This document shows, one piece after another, positions 41,845 through 52,384 of a DNA stretch of 64,000 nt. Positions within the stretch are counted from its first letter, which is position 1. Every line of letters starts with the position of its first letter. Made by a program: the position numbers and the translations under genes. The DNA is from Lachnospiraceae bacterium AC2031. GTDB taxonomy: Bacteria; Bacillota; Clostridia; Lachnospirales; Lachnospiraceae. The DNA lies in contig JIAB01000001.1 of assembly GCA_000687975.1 (NCBI GenBank), forward strand, positions 496,001-560,000. The letters run 5' to 3'. Below the pieces are notes generated by a model that saw nothing but the letters and a program-made list of their open reading frames with translations, searched no databases and had not been told where the DNA came from.

Positions 41845-43524
41845 TTATTTTTTAAGTGCGTCCTCTGAATCGAAGCATGTTTCGATTGATGCGCCAGGTG
41901 CAACCATAGGCCAAACCTTATCATCCTCAGCTATCTGACAGTCAATTAGGTAAGCACCCTCACCCTTTATTGCTTCAGAAAGAGCTTTCTCAAATTCAGC
42001 AACTGTCTTAACTGTATATCCCTTTGCTCCCATTGCATCAGCAAGTTTAGCAAAATCAGTCTTATCTTCGAGAACTGTGTTTGAATATCTCTTTCCGTAG
42101 AACAGTGTCTGCCACTGACGAACCATACCAAGAACATGGTTGTTGATGACGATCTCGATCACATGAATATCTTCACGAGCAGCTGTTGCCATCTCATTCA
42201 TATTCATACGGAAGCATCCATCACCAGCGATGTTGATTACTGTCTTATCTGGGCAACCAACCTTTGCACCGATTGCAGCGCCAAGTCCGTATCCCATAGT
42301 ACCAAGACCACCTGATGACAGGAACTGTCTTGAGTTCTTAAATTTATAATACTGGGCAGCCCACATCTGATGCTGACCAACGTCAGTTGAGATGATTGCA
42401 TTTCCCTTTGTCAATTCATAAACCTTGTTGATTACTGCAGGACCTGTAAGATGCTTCATGTCATAGCTCATTGGATTTTCTTCCATAAGCTTCTGAATCT
42501 CAGCATTCCACTCAGGCTTCTTAGATGTCTTAACGCCTTCGTTAAGTCTCTTAAGGATTTCCTTTGCATCACCGATAATCTTTGCATCTACTTCGATGTT
42601 CTTGTTGATCTCTGCTGGATCGATATCGATGTGAAGTATCTTAGCTTTTCTTGCAAAAGTTGATGCATCGCCAATTACTCGGTCTGAGAATCTAGCACCT
42701 ACTACGATAAGAAGGTCTGCCATATTTACTCCAAGATTAGATGTCTTGGTTCCGTGCATTCCGATCATACCAGTGTAGTTCTTCTTTGTTCCGTCATATG
42801 CACCCTTACCCATAAGAGTATCACATACAGGAGCATCTACTTTCTTTACAAGCTTTGCAAGCTCTGCGCTTGCACCTGAGATTGTTACACCACCACCTAC
42901 AAGGAAGTATGGTCTCTCAGCATGATTGATCATATCGATAGCTGTCTCGATATCCTTGTCCTTGATAGTCTCTGTAATTCTCTTGATAGCTTCTGGCTTC
43001 TTAGGAGTATAGTCAGCCTTTGCTGCTGTTACGTCCTTTGTGATATCTACAAGTACTGGACCTGGACGACCAGTCTGTGCGATCTTAAATGCACGTCTTA
43101 TAGTATTTGCAAGTTCATGGATGTTCTTAACGATGAAGCTGTGCTTTGTTACTGGCATAACAACTCCAGCGATATCTACTTCCTGGAAGCTGTCCTTACC
43201 AAGCATTGCTACACCTACGTTACAAGTGATTGCAACAAGTGGAATAGAATCCATATATGCTGTTGCGATACCTGTTACAAGGTTTGTTGCACCAGGACCT
43301 GATGTTGCCATACATACACCAACTTTTCCTGTTGCTCTTGCATATCCATCTGCAGCATGGCTTGCGCCCTGCTCGTGGGATGTGAGTACGTGATGTATCT
43401 CACCTTCGTGTTTATATAATTCGTCATAGATATTAAGGATTGTTCCACCTGGATATCCAAATACTGTATCTACGCCCTGTTCCTTTAAACATTCTATTAC
43501 AATCTGAGAACCAGTTAATTGCAT
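41845..43524 (-). CDS. ilvB: acetolactate synthase large subunit
   Basis: 559 residues. ThDP enzyme making acetolactate/acetohydroxybutyrate for Val, Leu, Ile. N-terminal GYPGGTILNIYDEL, catalytic Glu in HVLTSHEQGASHAADGYAR, ThDP/Mg motif GDGCFRMNMNE...VINN. The regulatory subunit ilvN, usually next, is absent; serC follows instead. 27 bases after ilvD. Confidence 0.95.
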   Translation of the reverse strand: MQLTGSQIVIECLKEQGVDTVFGYPGGTILNIYDELYKHEGEIHHVLTSHEQGASHAADGYARATGKVGVCMATSGPGATNLVTGIATAYMDSIPLVAITCNVGVAMLGKDSFQEVDIAGVVMPVTKHSFIVKNIHELANTIRRAFKIAQTGRPGPVLVDITKDVTAAKADYTPKKPEAIKRITETIKDKDIETAIDMINHAERPYFLVGGGVTISGASAELAKLVKKVDAPVCDTLMGKGAYDGTKKNYTGMIGMHGTKTSNLGVNMADLLIVVGARFSDRVIGDASTFARKAKILHIDIDPAEINKNIEVDAKIIGDAKEILKRLNEGVKTSKKPEWNAEIQKLMEENPMSYDMKHLTGPAVINKVYELTKGNAIISTDVGQHQMWAAQYYKFKNSRQFLSSGGLGTMGYGLGAAIGAKVGCPDKTVINIAGDGCFRMNMNEMATAAREDIHVIEIVINNHVLGMVRQWQTLFYGKRYSNTVLEDKTDFAKLADAMGAKGYTVKTVAEFEKALSEAIKGEGAYLIDCQIAEDDKVWPMVAPGASIETCFDSEDALKK

Positions 43525-43551
43525 AATTTTTCTCCTTCTTATTTTGCCATT

Positions 43552-45222
43552 TTATGCGTGAGGAATTTCAAGGATGGCACCACGGTTACCAGATGTTACC
43601 ATGGACGCGTAACGAGCAAGGTATCCTGTTGTTACCTTTGGCTCACGAGGTGTCCATGCAGCCTTACGCTTAGCAAGCTCCTCGTCGCTTACCTTGAGAC
43701 TGATTGAATAATTATTGATATCGATTTCAATCATATCTCCCTCTTCTACAAGTGCTATAGGTCCGCCTACTGCAGCTTCTGGAGATACATGTCCGATAGA
43801 TGCTCCACGGCTTGCGCCTGAGAAACGTCCATCAGTGATAAGAGCAACTGTGCTACCAAGTCCCATACCAGCAATTGCTGATGTTGGGTTAAGCATCTCT
43901 CTCATACCAGGACCACCCTTAGGTCCCTCATAACGAATAACAACTACATCTCCATCTACTATCTTTCCACCAAGGATAGCTGCGATAGCATCTTCCTCTG
44001 AATCAAAGACTCTTGCTGGACCTTCATGCTTAAGCATCTCAGGAACAACTGCAGATCTCTTAACTACAGAACCGTCTGGAGCAAGGTTACCCTTAAGAAC
44101 TGCAAGACCACCCGTCTTTGAATATGGATTATCAGTAGGTCTGATTACTTCTGGATTTCTATTAACCGCATTCTTTACAGCTTCACCGATAGTCTTACCA
44201 GTTACTGTCATGCAGTCTTCATTGATGAGGCCGAGCTTACAAAGCTCGTTAATGACGGCATACACACCACCTGCCTCATTCAGATCTTCCATATATGTAG
44301 GACCTGCAGGAGCAAGATGACAAAGGTTAGGTGTCTTCTCACTGATTGGATTAGCAAATGATATATCAAAGTCGAATCCAATCTCATGTGCAATTGCAGG
44401 TAAATGGAGCATAGAGTTTGTAGAGCATCCAAGTGCCATATCAACTGTAAGGGCGTTAAGGATAGCGTCCTTAGTGATGATGTCACGTGGGCGGATGTTC
44501 TTCTCCAGCATATCCATAACAGCGTATCCTGCCTTCTTAGCAAGACGAAGTCTCTCTGAGTAAACTGCAGGGATTGTTCCATTTCCAGGAAGTCCCATAC
44601 CAAGAACCTCAGTAAGGCAGTTCATAGAGTTAGCTGTATACATACCTGAGCATGAACCACAAGTAGGACAAACCTTCTCTTCAAACTCAAGTACTTCTGC
44701 ATCATCAATCTTTCCAGCAGTTCTTTCTCCAACTGCTTCGAACATTGATGAAAGACTTCTCTTTCTTCCATGGATATGACCAGCAAGCATAGGACCACCA
44801 GATACGAATACTGTTGGAACATTAACTCTTGCTGCAGCCATAAGAAGGCCAGGTACATTTTTATCACAGTTTGGTATCATTACGAGAGCATCAAACTGAT
44901 GTGCGATAGCCATAGCCTCAGTTGAGTCTGCAATCAGATCTCTAGTAACAAGGCTATACTTCATTCCAATATGACCCATGGCAATACCATCACAGACGGC
45001 AATTGCTGGGAACATCACTGGTGTTCCACCTGCTTCTGCCACGCCAAGTTTGACGGCTTCTGCAATCTTATCAAGATTCATATGTCCTGGAACGATTTCG
45101 TTGTAAGAACATACAATACCAACCATAGGTTTTCTGATTTCTTCTGCAGTATATCCAAGTGCGTTCAGAAGTGAACGAGCTGGTGCCTGCTGAAGTCCGC
45201 ATTTCATGTTATCACTCTGCAT
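43552..45222 (-). CDS. ilvD: dihydroxy-acid dehydratase
   Basis: 556 residues. Fe-S dehydratase of the branched-chain pathway. Cluster Cys residues in [10 protein letters not shown] and [38 protein letters not shown] near the C-terminus. Full length. AAGGAG upstream. In an operon with ilvB. Confidence 0.96.
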   Translation of the reverse strand: MQSDNMKCGLQQAPARSLLNALGYTAEEIRKPMVGIVCSYNEIVPGHMNLDKIAEAVKLGVAEAGGTPVMFPAIAVCDGIAMGHIGMKYSLVTRDLIADSTEAMAIAHQFDALVMIPNCDKNVPGLLMAAARVNVPTVFVSGGPMLAGHIHGRKRSLSSMFEAVGERTAGKIDDAEVLEFEEKVCPTCGSCSGMYTANSMNCLTEVLGMGLPGNGTIPAVYSERLRLAKKAGYAVMDMLEKNIRPRDIITKDAILNALTVDMALGCSTNSMLHLPAIAHEIGFDFDISFANPISEKTPNLCHLAPAGPTYMEDLNEAGGVYAVINELCKLGLINEDCMTVTGKTIGEAVKNAVNRNPEVIRPTDNPYSKTGGLAVLKGNLAPDGSVVKRSAVVPEMLKHEGPARVFDSEEDAIAAILGGKIVDGDVVVIRYEGPKGGPGMREMLNPTSAIAGMGLGSTVALITDGRFSGASRGASIGHVSPEAAVGGPIALVEEGDMIEIDINNYSISLKVSDEELAKRKAAWTPREPKVTTGYLARYASMVTSGNRGAILEIPHA

Positions 45223-45295
45223 AATAAATACTCCTTTGTATTTTATATATGATTTTTTTGATAAAACTTATTTAATCTATTGATGGCAAAAATTA

Positions 45296-45598
45296 TTAGC
45301 TGCCAAAATACTTAATCTTCAAATTATAGAAATATAGGATTAATGCCGCTACATTTATAGCAAGACCAAGGAGTCCTTTTCCCAGACCCTTCATATTCTT
45401 TTCCTTTATACCGTCCTTTACTTCAAGGAAGACTGCATAAAATGCAAGTAAAAAGAATAATGCAAGTCCTGCGCTGACTACTGCCAGTTTTATAAGAAAG
45501 CATATGCCTACCAGAACAAGATTGATCACTCCAAACGCAATCGCTGTTCCGTAAAGACCGCCTATATCATCCGGATTATATTCACCCTTTTTCTTCAT
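45296..45598 (-). CDS. small membrane protein, unknown
   Basis: 100 residues, charged N-terminus (KKKGEYNPDD) and three hydrophobic segments. No family recognised. Lies seven bases after the DUF3592-like gene and 73 bases before ilvD, so it is probably a passenger of the leucine/isoleucine transcript. Confidence 0.5.
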   Translation of the reverse strand: MKKKGEYNPDDIGGLYGTAIAFGVINLVLVGICFLIKLAVVSAGLALFFLLAFYAVFLEVKDGIKEKNMKGLGKGLLGLAINVAALILYFYNLKIKYFGS

Positions 45599-45605
45599 TT
45601 ATTGA

Positions 45606-46040
45606 TTAATCCTTACTAACGTAATATGTTTTTTTGTTCTTTATATAATCCCCTATTATAAGGAAAGCTCCAAATCCTATTCCGAAAAGTCCATATAACG
45701 ATTCTGAAAGTGGTGTATCTGATAACTCCTCAATATAGTTCTCACTTTTCTTATCAGGGTTATAGTGAACCGTAACCTCTTTCCCTATAGTCACATACTT
45801 TGATGAGCCTTCATACGCGTAATATGGTTCTTCACCTATATAATAACGAATCTCATAGGAATAACTAGAAAATATTCCCGTATCGCGATCATGAGCAATC
45901 ATAACCTTACCTTCAGCAGTTTCAGTACATCTTTTCATCTTATCCTTAGCTAAAACTGGCGCTATGATCATCCACATGATCCCTATAAAGGCAATGATAA
46001 TTCCAAAGGTTGTAGGATATTTTCCACTTAAATAGCTCAT
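45606..46040 (-). CDS. DUF3592-like membrane protein
   Basis: 144 residues: helix (about 8-28), beta domain (YSYEIRYYIGEEPYYAYEGSS, shown in part; VTVHYNPDKKSENYIEE) and C-terminal helix (about 112-132). The YNP.....Y.EE pattern is DUF3592-like. Start overlaps the leuB stop by four bases (ATGA), so it is translationally coupled to leuB although its function is unknown. Confidence 0.6.
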   Translation of the reverse strand: MSYLSGKYPTTFGIIIAFIGIMWMIIAPVLAKDKMKRCTETAEGKVMIAHDRDTGIFSSYSYEIRYYIGEEPYYAYEGSSKYVTIGKEVTVHYNPDKKSENYIEELSDTPLSESLYGLFGIGFGAFLIIGDYIKNKKTYYVSKD

Positions 46041-47119
46041 ACTCTCTCCGCAATAAGTGTACCCATCTCATCGCATTTAACCTGGTCTTCACCTGGCTTA
46101 GCAAGATCGATTGTACGGTATCCTTCCTCTAAAACTTTCTTCACAGCATTTTCTATCGCATCAGCCTCTTTGTCAAGGTCAAATGTATATCTCAGCATCA
46201 TAGCTGCACTAAGAATGGTTGCGATAGGGTTAGCAATATTCTTACCAGCGATATCTGGAGCAGAACCGCCAGATGGCTCGTAAAGACCAAACTTTGTCTC
46301 ATTAAGAGATGCTGATGGAAGCATTCCGATAGATCCTGTGATCTGGGAAGCCTCATCTGAAAGGATATCACCAAACATATTTTCTGTAAGAACAACGTCG
46401 AACTGTGCAGGATCCTTAACAAGCTGCATAGCTGCATTATCTACAAGCATTACACCATACTCTACTTCTGGATAATCCTTAGCAACCTCCTCAGTTACCT
46501 TTCTCCAAAGTCTGGAGCTGTCAAGAACATTCGCCTTGTCAATAAGGGTTACCTTCTTGCGACGCTTCATAGCAATATCAAATGACTTGATTGCTATACG
46601 ACGAATCTCATTCTCGTTATATGAAAGTGTGTCGACTGCAGTCATCACACCATCTATCTCTTTTGTATATCTCTCACCAAAGTAAAGACCACCTGTAAGC
46701 TCACGCATCATCATCATATCGAAGCCACGGTCAGCAACCTCTTTCTTAAGAGGACATGCATCTGAAAGTTCAGGATAAAGATATGCCGGACGAAGATTTG
46801 CAAAAAGCGCAAGAGCCTTTCTGATACCAAGAAGTCCTACCTCTGGTCTCTTTTCAGGTGGAAGCTTATACCAAGGAGAAGTCTGAGTATTACCACCGAT
46901 TGAACCCATGAGAACCGCATCCTTTGACTTTGCAATCTCAACTGTCTCATCAGTAAGTGGAACACCATTTACATCTATTGAACATCCACCCATAAGCAGC
47001 TGTTCATAATTGAATGTGTGACCATACTTTTCTCCAACCGCATCAAGAACCTTCATAGCCTCTGTAACGATTTCAGGACCGATGCCATCTCCCTTAATAA
47101 CACCAATATTACATATCAT
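46037..47119 (-). CDS. leuB: 3-isopropylmalate dehydrogenase
   Basis: 360 residues. Oxidative decarboxylation in leucine synthesis. GVIKGDGIGPEIV start, substrate Arg residues in LLGIRKALALFANLRP, MMRELTGGLYFGE, and NAD loop GLYEPSGGSAPDIAGKNIANP. Follows three paralogous unknown proteins that separate it from leuCD. Confidence 0.96.
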   Translation of the reverse strand: MICNIGVIKGDGIGPEIVTEAMKVLDAVGEKYGHTFNYEQLLMGGCSIDVNGVPLTDETVEIAKSKDAVLMGSIGGNTQTSPWYKLPPEKRPEVGLLGIRKALALFANLRPAYLYPELSDACPLKKEVADRGFDMMMMRELTGGLYFGERYTKEIDGVMTAVDTLSYNENEIRRIAIKSFDIAMKRRKKVTLIDKANVLDSSRLWRKVTEEVAKDYPEVEYGVMLVDNAAMQLVKDPAQFDVVLTENMFGDILSDEASQITGSIGMLPSASLNETKFGLYEPSGGSAPDIAGKNIANPIATILSAAMMLRYTFDLDKEADAIENAVKKVLEEGYRTIDLAKPGEDQVKCDEMGTLIAERV

Positions 47120-47146
47120 TTTGTTTTCCTCTTTTCTATATATAGG

Positions 47147-48034
47147 TTATTTTTCTTCAGGCGACAGATTAAATTCGTATGGGTTATCATACTTCACAAG
47201 TGTAAGTTTATATCCCTGTTTATCATTTACGAAATATCCATACAAGGTTGTAGTTACACGATCATCACCCTCGTATGTATGCTCTTCGCCATAATATACT
47301 TCTTTATTATTTGTAAGAACCAGACAAACAAAGTTGTCTCTTGTAGCTCCGTATTCCGGAGCCTCCAGTTCCTTTATATCATCTTCTGTAACACTGTCCT
47401 TTACTTCAGACTCTGTAGTAAGATACTCTACCGCATCATCACCTATGTACAGTTTATATTCACCGGAGTAATAATCTCCGTCTTTATCATTTTTATCACG
47501 GTACCAGACAAATGTTCCATCACTCTCAGGAATAATAAGTGCAGTATCATTTACACCAACCCAGTTATTGGCCGCAAAATAATCATCGCTGAATGTTACG
47601 TCATCTGAATGAGAAGATGAACCAGTTGTAGTCTGTGTTTGTTGAGACTGCTGCTGTGCCTGTTGGTGAGCTTGCTGCTGAGCCTGCTCTGCCTTATTCA
47701 TATACTTTATTAATGCCGGAGCGATAATAAGTCCGAGCAATATTACTATTAAAAATATACCGCCAATAACCAGTCCTATAACCAGACCTACAGAAGAACC
47801 ACTTGATGAAGGTGGCGGAGTCTGAGCCCACTGTTGCTGTGGTTGCTGCTGCCACTGTCCTTGCCACTGCTGCTGTGGTGGTACCTGTTGTCCCTGCCAC
47901 TGCTGTTGCTGTGGTGGCACCTGCTGCCCCTGGTACTGCTGATTTTGCCATTGCTGCGGTTGTCCTTGATACTGTTGTTGTGGATAACCTTGTTGTGGAT
48001 AGCCCTGCTGATTTGGATATTGATTATCGTTCAT
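47147..48034 (-). CDS. Gln-rich membrane-anchored protein, paralogue A
   Basis: 295 residues. N-terminal disordered tail of about 85 residues made almost only of Gln, Pro, Tyr, Gly and Trp (NQYPNQQGYPQQGYPQQ type), one membrane helix (about 88-112), a Gln/Ala coiled stretch, then an extracytoplasmic domain of about 145 residues with FAANNWVGVNDTALIIPESD, FVWYRDK, YYSGEYKL and FVCLVLTNN. The same domain recurs in the next two genes. No known family recognised. AGGAGG ribosome site. Confidence 0.6.
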   Translation of the reverse strand: MNDNQYPNQQGYPQQGYPQQQYQGQPQQWQNQQYQGQQVPPQQQQWQGQQVPPQQQWQGQWQQQPQQQWAQTPPPSSSGSSVGLVIGLVIGGIFLIVILLGLIIAPALIKYMNKAEQAQQQAHQQAQQQSQQTQTTTGSSSHSDDVTFSDDYFAANNWVGVNDTALIIPESDGTFVWYRDKNDKDGDYYSGEYKLYIGDDAVEYLTTESEVKDSVTEDDIKELEAPEYGATRDNFVCLVLTNNKEVYYGEEHTYEGDDRVTTTLYGYFVNDKQGYKLTLVKYDNPYEFNLSPEEK

Positions 48035-48064
48035 ATCTGACCTCCTAAAGACTCATATACGACT

Positions 48065-48535
48065 TTATTCTGCAGCAAAAACATAATGATTCTGTGACTT
48101 CATATTTACGAGAATCAGATTCTTACTATCACCTTCTACAATATAGAAACCAAAATAAGGAGTAGTTACTGTCTCCGCCAGCTTGTTCTCACCATTGACA
48201 ATAGTTTCTTCATTATTTAGGACAAGGCATACAAAGTTATTCACAGAGTAACGCTTGTCTACCATTTTCATCCTTTGGAAATCTTCTCTTGAAAATCCAT
48301 ATTCGCTAAAATTATTAACAATATAATCGATGCCTTCGTTACCGACACTAAGTTCATATGAACCAGTATGATAGTAATTGTCAGTAATATCCTTATCCCT
48401 ATACCATCTAAATCTGTTTCCAGATTCTGGAACAATATAAGAATTACTTTCCGGGTCACCTGCTTCTAACCAATTATATTTTGTAAAGAAATCCTTATCT
48501 ATTGAACTATCTTTCTTATGAAACATATTAAACAT
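48065..48535 (-). CDS. paralogue B, soluble form lacking tail and membrane helix
   Basis: 156 residues, essentially just the domain shared with its two neighbours: FFTKYNWLEAGDPESNSYIV, FRWYRDKDITDNYYHTGSYE, NNFVCLVLNNEE, VTTPYFGFY. A short MFNMFHKKDSS start replaces the Gln-rich tail and helix, so it should be cytoplasmic or a partner of the anchored forms. ATG 48535 has GGGGGGATAT; the TTG upstream is the ribosome site. Confidence 0.6.
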   Translation of the reverse strand: MFNMFHKKDSSIDKDFFTKYNWLEAGDPESNSYIVPESGNRFRWYRDKDITDNYYHTGSYELSVGNEGIDYIVNNFSEYGFSREDFQRMKMVDKRYSVNNFVCLVLNNEETIVNGENKLAETVTTPYFGFYIVEGDSKNLILVNMKSQNHYVFAAE

Positions 48536-48557
48536 ATATCCCCCCAAAAACTCTTTC

Positions 48558-49193
48558 TTAGTTTTCCTCTAAAAGAAAGTAATACGATGTACCTTCATTC
48601 ATATTTACAACTTCGAGGCCTTCATCATATGGATCCTCACGATAGAATCCATAATAAGGAGTAGTAACAGTATCAGTAAATACTTCTTCGCCTTCTATAA
48701 TACAGCTCTCATTATGTAGAACCAGACAGACAAAACGATTCTCCCTATTTCCTTCATCTCTATGTCCATCTATCATTTCATCAATATCATATCGTGTAAT
48801 ACCATAATCCTTTAGGTCATTACATACATAATCCATTGCTTCCTCACCACAGTAGAATTCAAAAGTGCCACTGTAATAATAGTCATCGTCTACATCTTTA
48901 TCTTTATAATACTTAAATTTTCCAGAATCAGTTGGAACCAGGTATGATTCAGACTCTTTTTCTAACCAGTTATGATCCGCAAAATATTCAGTATCTATCT
49001 TAGGGGTAATAAGTACCCATCCATATATGATGAGCAGCACTACACTAGTAACAAGAAGGAATATCACAAAGAGTGACAGACCCAATATAAGCCCAGATGT
49101 AGATTTCTTCTTGGGTGTTGGCACCTGCTGTTGTTGAAATACTTGTTGTCCCGGATATCCCTGTTGCTGATTTGGATATTGGTTATCGTACAT
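48558..49193 (-). CDS. Gln-rich membrane-anchored protein, paralogue C
   Basis: 211 residues: short Gln/Pro/Tyr tail (YDNQYPNQQQGYPGQQ, about 1-30), membrane helix (about 37-62), then the shared domain (YFADHNWLEKESESYLVPTD, KYYKDKDVDDDYYYSGTFEF, FVCLVLHNES, VTTPYYGFY). ATG 49193 has TGAGGGATTC; TTG at 49208 rejected. Tandem arrangement A-B-C (minus-strand order C, B, A) indicates local duplication. Confidence 0.6.
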   Translation of the reverse strand: MYDNQYPNQQQGYPGQQVFQQQQVPTPKKKSTSGLILGLSLFVIFLLVTSVVLLIIYGWVLITPKIDTEYFADHNWLEKESESYLVPTDSGKFKYYKDKDVDDDYYYSGTFEFYCGEEAMDYVCNDLKDYGITRYDIDEMIDGHRDEGNRENRFVCLVLHNESCIIEGEEVFTDTVTTPYYGFYREDPYDEGLEVVNMNEGTSYYFLLEEN

Positions 49194-49217
49194 GCATGAA
49201 TCCCTCAAAAATTCATA

Positions 49218-49757
49218 TTATCGCTTACTAGTTGAAGAAAGTGCATCTATGAATATAGCTCCCGCCGGCATCAAATTACAAAGTATTGTCATAGTATTAA
49301 TTGCCTTTTTATTATTCATTAATGCCATCAATACCAAGAATCCAGTATCTGAATCTCCAGATACGCTACCTAATCCGTATTTTACTTTGCCGTAGTATAT
49401 TGAAGTGAACAGGGTAACTACCAAAAGCACACCAATAATACCGTATACCCATCTTGCAGCACTATATTTTGCAAAAAAATTAAATGCCACAAGTATTGCA
49501 CCAACTCGACAAGCAAAACATATCAAGCAGACAACTACATATGATTTAGAATTCATCTTTGACCCTAGAATAAGAGGCAAAAGTCTTTCAACTCCAAGAG
49601 ATCCCAATAGGATTCCTACACCAATAATCTTCTTTGTATTATCTTGATTACTAATTCTAGAAGCAAGAACAAGTCCTATTATCAATGCCAATGCAATAAC
49701 AAATACATCGTCAAACTTAAAGCCAAGCACATCAACTACTAACCGCAGATACTTCAT
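49218..49757 (-). CDS. hypothetical multi-pass membrane protein
   Basis: 179 residues with about five hydrophobic segments (KYLRLVVDVLGFKFDDVFVI first). No family recognised. Starts three bases after the leuD stop with AGAGGATT upstream, so it is coupled to leuD. With paralogues A-C it makes a four-gene envelope insert inside the leucine genes. Confidence 0.5.
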   Translation of the reverse strand: MKYLRLVVDVLGFKFDDVFVIALALIIGLVLASRISNQDNTKKIIGVGILLGSLGVERLLPLILGSKMNSKSYVVVCLICFACRVGAILVAFNFFAKYSAARWVYGIIGVLLVVTLFTSIYYGKVKYGLGSVSGDSDTGFLVLMALMNNKKAINTMTILCNLMPAGAIFIDALSSTSKR

Positions 49758-49760
49758 AGA

Positions 49761-50252
49761 TTAATCCTCTTTTGCATTTATAGAATTAATGAGGCCTCCG
49801 CTTGTAATAATGTTCTGCATGAATGGAGGGAAAGCCTGTCCCTGATAAGTCTTTCCTGTTGTTACATCAGTAATCTCACCTGTGTCGAAGTTTACTTCAA
49901 CCTCGTCCTCAGCCTTAATTTCCTCACTTGCTTCCTTACACTCAAGGATTGGAAGACCAATGTTGATACTATTTCTATAGAAGATTCTGGCAAAAGACTC
50001 AGCGATAACGCATGAGATTCCAGATGCCTTAATAGCTATAGGTGCATGCTCTCTAGAAGAACCACATCCAAAGTTCTTACCAGCAACCATGATGTCGCCA
50101 GCTTTTACTCTCTTTACAAAATCCTTATCGATATCCTCCATGCAGTTCTTTGCAAGCTCTGCAGGATCTGCTGTATTCAGATATCTTGCTGGGATGATAA
50201 CGTCTGTATCAACGTTGTCACCATATCTATGTACTGTACCATGTGCTTTCAT
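49761..50252 (-). CDS. leuD: 3-isopropylmalate dehydratase small subunit
   Basis: 163 residues. With LeuC isomerises isopropylmalate. Short archaeal-type Leu[56 protein letters not shown] 50252 has AAAGGA at 9 bases; an ATG three codons earlier overlaps it. Confidence 0.94.
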   Translation of the reverse strand: MKAHGTVHRYGDNVDTDVIIPARYLNTADPAELAKNCMEDIDKDFVKRVKAGDIMVAGKNFGCGSSREHAPIAIKASGISCVIAESFARIFYRNSINIGLPILECKEASEEIKAEDEVEVNFDTGEITDVTTGKTYQGQAFPPFMQNIITSGGLINSINAKED

Positions 50253-50279
50253 GTTACTCATTCCTTTCTATATCGAATC

Positions 50280-51563
50280 TTATAAATCTTCTGGACTTGA
50301 AATCTTACCTGTAATAGCTGAAGCAGCAGCTACAGCTGGGCTGGCAAGATAAATCTCAGAATCGATAGCTCCCATACGACCTATGAAGTTACGGTTAGTT
50401 GTAGAAACTGCCTTTTCGCCATGAGCAAGGATACCCATATGTCCACCAAGGCAAGGACCACAGGTTGGTGTACTAACAATAGCACCAGCCTCAATAAAGA
50501 TTTCCACAAGACCTTCGCGAAGCATCTGAAGATAGATGTCTTGTGTACCTGGGATTACAATAACTCTGATCCAGTCTGCAACCTTGCGGCCATTCATGAT
50601 ATCAGCAGCGATACGCATGTCATCGATACGTCCGTTAGTACATGAACCGATAACAACCTGATCAATCTCTATATCACCCTCAGCGTGAATCTCATCAATT
50701 GTCTTTGTATTTTCTGGAAGATGAGGAAATGCTATCGTAGGACGAAGGCTTCCGAGATCAATCTCTATAACCTCATCATACTCAGCGTCTGCATCAGCCT
50801 CATAAACTTCATACTCCTTATTAGCAAACTTCTCAGGAGCATGTTCCTTTATATATTCAAGAGTAAGCTCATCAACTGGGAAGATTCCATTCTTTGCACC
50901 AGCTTCGATAGCCATGTTTGCTATAGTAAATCTGTCATCCATTGTAAGTGACTTAACGCCTTCTCCAACGAACTCCATTGACTTATATCTAGCACCATCA
51001 ACACCGATCATACCGATGATATGGAGGATAAGATCCTTACCACTTACATATGGAGCCTTCTCTCCTGTAAGAACAAACTTAACAGCAGAAGGAACCTTGA
51101 ACCAGGCTTTTCCTGTTACCATTCCTGCTGCCATGTCAGTTGAACCTACACCAGTTGAAAAAGCACCAAGTGCTCCGTATGTACAAGTATGTGAATCAGC
51201 ACCGATACATGTATTACCAGCAACGATAAGTCCCTTTTCTGGAAGAAGTGCATGCTCGATACCCATCTGTCCAACATCAAAATAGTTAACGATCTTGTTA
51301 GCCTTAGCAAAATCCCTAACCTGCTTTACGTGTTCTGCACTCTTTATATCCTTGTTAGGTGTGAAATGGTCCATAACAAGGGCAATCTTTGTATTATCAA
51401 AAACTGTCTTCTTCTTAAACTTATCCAGCTCATTGATTGCTACTGGTGTTGTTACATCGTTTCCAAGAACGAGATCAAGTTTTGCCTCGATAAGATCACC
51501 AGCCTTAACTGAATCCAGTCCAGCATGAGCTGCAAGTATTTTCTGAGTCATTGTCATTCCCAT
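50280..51563 (-). CDS. leuC: 3-isopropylmalate dehydratase large subunit
   Basis: 427 residues, short (LeuC type 2) form of the aconitase family. 4Fe-4S ligands in [12 protein letters not shown] and [13 protein letters not shown], with the third Cys in [15 protein letters not shown] 51563 has AGGAGGAAAAGG; the 13-codon extension to 51602 is rejected. First gene of the leucine block; leuA is absent from the window and I see no T-box in the short upstream gap. Confidence 0.95.
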   Translation of the reverse strand: MGMTMTQKILAAHAGLDSVKAGDLIEAKLDLVLGNDVTTPVAINELDKFKKKTVFDNTKIALVMDHFTPNKDIKSAEHVKQVRDFAKANKIVNYFDVGQMGIEHALLPEKGLIVAGNTCIGADSHTCTYGALGAFSTGVGSTDMAAGMVTGKAWFKVPSAVKFVLTGEKAPYVSGKDLILHIIGMIGVDGARYKSMEFVGEGVKSLTMDDRFTIANMAIEAGAKNGIFPVDELTLEYIKEHAPEKFANKEYEVYEADADAEYDEVIEIDLGSLRPTIAFPHLPENTKTIDEIHAEGDIEIDQVVIGSCTNGRIDDMRIAADIMNGRKVADWIRVIVIPGTQDIYLQMLREGLVEIFIEAGAIVSTPTCGPCLGGHMGILAHGEKAVSTTNRNFIGRMGAIDSEIYLASPAVAAASAITGKISSPEDL

Positions 51564-51669
51564 AGCCTTTTCCTCCTTATGGTCATAGATACGGAACATC
51601 ATATCACATGTTAATATAATATTTCAAGTATATGAGCACGGTGAAAAACCATATTATTACAATAAAAAA

Positions 51670-51696
51670 GGAGGACACCTCATCACGAGTTCCTCC
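51670..51696 (-). terminator. terminator after the YhhN-like gene
   Basis: Minus strand GGAGGA-15 bases-TCCTCC followed by TTTTTTATTG, abutting the stop codon. Confidence 0.75.
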
Positions 51697-51698
51697 CA

Positions 51699-52343
51699 TT
51701 ATAATAGACCAAATACGATTAAAAATTTCCCGATTGAATATGTAAGCATCACCAGAAAATGGGTTTTGAAAATGCTATCCTTCTTAAACCTGACGAAGAA
51801 TAGTATCGTATCTGAAATAAAAAACAGTGCCGCTCCCGCCGCCGTACTGACAGTTGATATAGACGGGTTACTAATTAATCGATATATCGCAAAACAGTTC
51901 ATGAATCCATTTATAAGCAAATAGCCATACAGCAGAAAGAAAATCTTCTTAGGAAAATGAAGCTTCAGCTTATAAAATATAAAAGTAACCAACCCAATAA
52001 AAAGTATCGGAATAAGAATGATAATGATTTTAGGTATGTACGAAAAATTTATATCCTTTGTATATCCAGCGATCAGAAGAAAATGGCTGATCAAAAAACC
52101 TACTCCTCCTGCCACAAACCACTTTAACCCCTTCTTTATAAGAAGGATATCTCCTAACCAGGAGAATACTAACGCTAAAGTAATAACAACAGATACAGAG
52201 CTGGCTGTAAAAAGGTAAAAAGCAATAAGTGGCAACAATATAAATGGTTTTGTTATATTACGAAGCTTAACATCCTTCTTATCTGATGCATAGAGATGTA
52301 TTACAGTGGCTATAATAAAGATAGCCAGAAAAACATATCCCAC
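51699..52343 (-). CDS. YhhN/TMEM86-family membrane protein
   Basis: 214 residues, seven to eight membrane helices. KPFILLPLIAFYLF, ALVFSWLGDILLI and GGVGFLISHFLLI are the conserved helices of YhhN proteins, whose eukaryotic relative TMEM86B is a lysoplasmalogenase. Plasmalogen turnover would suit an anaerobic Firmicute, but activity is inferred. GTG start with GGAGGTGAACTC. Confidence 0.75.
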   Translation of the reverse strand: MGYVFLAIFIIATVIHLYASDKKDVKLRNITKPFILLPLIAFYLFTASSVSVVITLALVFSWLGDILLIKKGLKWFVAGGVGFLISHFLLIAGYTKDINFSYIPKIIIILIPILFIGLVTFIFYKLKLHFPKKIFFLLYGYLLINGFMNCFAIYRLISNPSISTVSTAAGAALFFISDTILFFVRFKKDSIFKTHFLVMLTYSIGKFLIVFGLL

Positions 52344-52384
52344 GAGTTCACCTCCAATTCGCCCGTAGTGAGTAACACCTTATA

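Noticed and set aside
51564-51668. Leucine T-box upstream of leuC
   Set aside because: No T-box sequence (TGGNACC-type) or specifier structure visible in about 100 bases.
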